This document shows positions 6,515 through 6,739 of a stretch of DNA of 6,739 bases, one piece after another. Each line of letters starts with the position of its first letter. Within the stretch, counting starts at the first letter, position 1. The stretch is from Candidatus Kerfeldbacteria bacterium (GTDB taxonomy: Bacteria > Patescibacteriota > Patescibacteriia > SBBC01): assembly GCA_016204645.1 (NCBI GenBank), contig JACQKI010000074.1, positions 1 to 6,739 of the forward strand. The letters run 5' to 3'. The position numbers and the translations under genes are program-made. Below the pieces are notes generated by a model. It worked only from the letters and a program-made list of their open reading frames with translations. It had not been told where the DNA came from and made no database searches.

Positions 6515-6520
6515 ATAATA
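6515..6520 (-). promoter_or_regulatory. -10-like box TATTAT adjacent to the nusA start
   Basis: TATTAT (minus strand, 6520-6515) ends six bases before the nusA ATG, so a transcript from it would start at or within a base or so of the start codon. No Shine-Dalgarno lies between. No good -35 is seen 16-18 bases upstream (AAACCA/TAAACC). It may be a second, leaderless promoter or simply AT-rich sequence. Confidence 0.4.
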
Positions 6521-6552
6521 CAGTATTAGTACTTACTGGTTTACTTTAGATT

Positions 6553-6573
6553 CCTCTCCTTTCCAAGGAGAGG
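6553..6573. repeat. Perfect 9-bp palindrome in the nusA leader
   Basis: CCTCTCCTT (6553-6561) and AAGGAGAGG (6565-6573) are exact inverse complements around a three-base loop. On either strand it forms a strong hairpin, but no T run follows, so it is not a standard terminator. On the minus strand AAGGAGAGG looks like a Shine-Dalgarno but is about 45 bases from the nusA ATG and is sequestered in the stem. It resembles the palindromic repeats scattered between genes in many environmental bacteria (inference). Confidence 0.65.
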
Positions 6574-6632
6574 ATGTCCCGAGCGACCTGTGGTGAGCGC
6601 AGTCGAACCAAGTTGAGGAACAGGTGAGGATG
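6570..6632. repeat. Possible repeat element with inverted and flanking direct repeats
   Basis: ACCTGT (6586-6591) and ACAGGT (6620-6625) are inverted copies around a stretch containing GAGCGCAGTCGAACC, and GAGGATG occurs directly repeated on each side (6570-6576 and 6626-6632). No reading frame is convincing here. It looks like a non-coding repeat inserted in the leader, but short repeats of this size can arise by chance. Confidence 0.3.
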
Positions 6633-6638
6633 ACAACT

Positions 6639-6658
6639 AAAAAGCCGAGTTTACTCGG
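6639..6658 (-). terminator. Small hairpin with U tract (terminator or 5'-end hairpin)
   Basis: On the minus strand CCGAG and CTCGG pair around a TAAA loop (6658-6645; CCGAGT/ACTCGG if the inner pair forms), followed by C and then TTTTT (6643-6639). This is the shape of a short intrinsic terminator for transcripts coming from beyond the window edge. The stem is only 5-6 bp, so strength is doubtful. If the promoter at 6668-6695 is active the hairpin lies at the extreme 5' end of its RNA. Confidence 0.5.
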
Positions 6659-6667
6659 TCTAAGGAT

Positions 6668-6695
6668 AGTCTAGCAAATCCAGCGCCGCTGTCAA
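6668..6695 (-). promoter_or_regulatory. Sigma70-type promoter candidate upstream of nusA
   Basis: On the minus strand a perfect -35 TTGACA (6695-6690) is followed after 16 bases by TAGACT (6673-6668), which keeps the key first, second and last bases of the -10 box. The predicted transcript start is near 6661. The transcript would begin almost at the first base of the hairpin at 6658-6645, giving a leader of about 150 bases before nusA. Use of the site is not proven by sequence. Confidence 0.5.
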
Positions 6696-6713
6696 CCCCA
6701 CACAACCGTTCCG

Positions 6714-6738
6714 ATCGGATCGGGCGCGATCATCCGAT
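6714..6738. repeat. Inverted repeat near the window edge
   Basis: ATCGGAT (6714-6720) and ATCCGAT (6732-6738) are exact 7-bp inverse complements separated by 11 bases. The pair lies just upstream of the TTGACA box at 6690-6695. It could be an operator or a hairpin at the end of a gene outside the window; there is too little flanking sequence to decide. Confidence 0.3.
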
Positions 6739-6739
6739 A

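Noticed and set aside
6565..6573. AAGGAGAGG considered as the nusA ribosome-binding site
   Set aside because: It occurs on the plus strand as one arm of a palindrome. The equivalent minus-strand arm is about 45 bases upstream of the nusA ATG, too far to act, and is paired in the hairpin.

Overview
The window is bacterial, GC-rich and compact. Every convincing gene lies on the minus strand, so transcription runs from high to low coordinates. The order is nusA (6508-5087), hppA (5064-2995), three consecutive PlsC-type acyltransferase genes (2816-2187, 2185-1523, 1516-905), and the N-terminal two thirds of a PaaK/CapK-like adenylate-forming ligase that runs off the window (854-1). No RNA gene, CRISPR array, transposase or phage gene is visible.

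The organism cannot be named from this stretch. Some traits fit a candidate-phyla-radiation (Patescibacteria/Parcubacteria-like) genome better than a model bacterium. NusA carries a long low-complexity insertion in its N-terminal domain. nusA is not followed by the usual ylxR-infB-rbfA genes. Lipid acyltransferases appear with no fatty-acid synthesis genes alongside, and the intergenic gaps hold palindromic repeat elements. This placement is inference, held at low to moderate confidence.

Layout in transcription order. (1) 6739-6509 is a 231-base leader. It holds a promoter-like pair (TTGACA-16-TAGACT), a small hairpin with a U tract right at the predicted transcript start, a perfect 9-bp palindrome, and a TATTAT box just before the nusA start. 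(2) nusA and hppA are 22 bases apart and probably co-transcribed; hppA is the only gene with a clear Shine-Dalgarno sequence. (3) 2994-2817 is a 178-base gap filled mostly by a foldable element with 8-bp terminal inverted repeats (2854-2960), followed by an extended -10 box right before the first acyltransferase. (4) The three acyltransferase genes are separated by 1 and 6 bases and look like one transcription unit born of gene duplication. (5) After 50 bases with another promoter-like pair, the ligase-like gene begins.

How the genes may work together: NusA acts on RNA polymerase, and HppA is a membrane proton pump driven by pyrophosphate. RNA synthesis and acyl-adenylate formation both release pyrophosphate. 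The ligase-like protein could activate a carboxylic acid (fatty or aryl) that the PlsC-like enzymes then transfer to a glycerol- or sugar-based acceptor in the membrane. A lipid scavenging or remodelling cassette next to a pyrophosphate-driven pump is thus a reasonable but unproven reading. The most unusual sequence-level signal is that three gene starts (nusA, first acyltransferase, ligase) lack a Shine-Dalgarno and each have a -10-like hexamer 6-8 bases before ATG, as expected for leaderless or nearly leaderless mRNAs.
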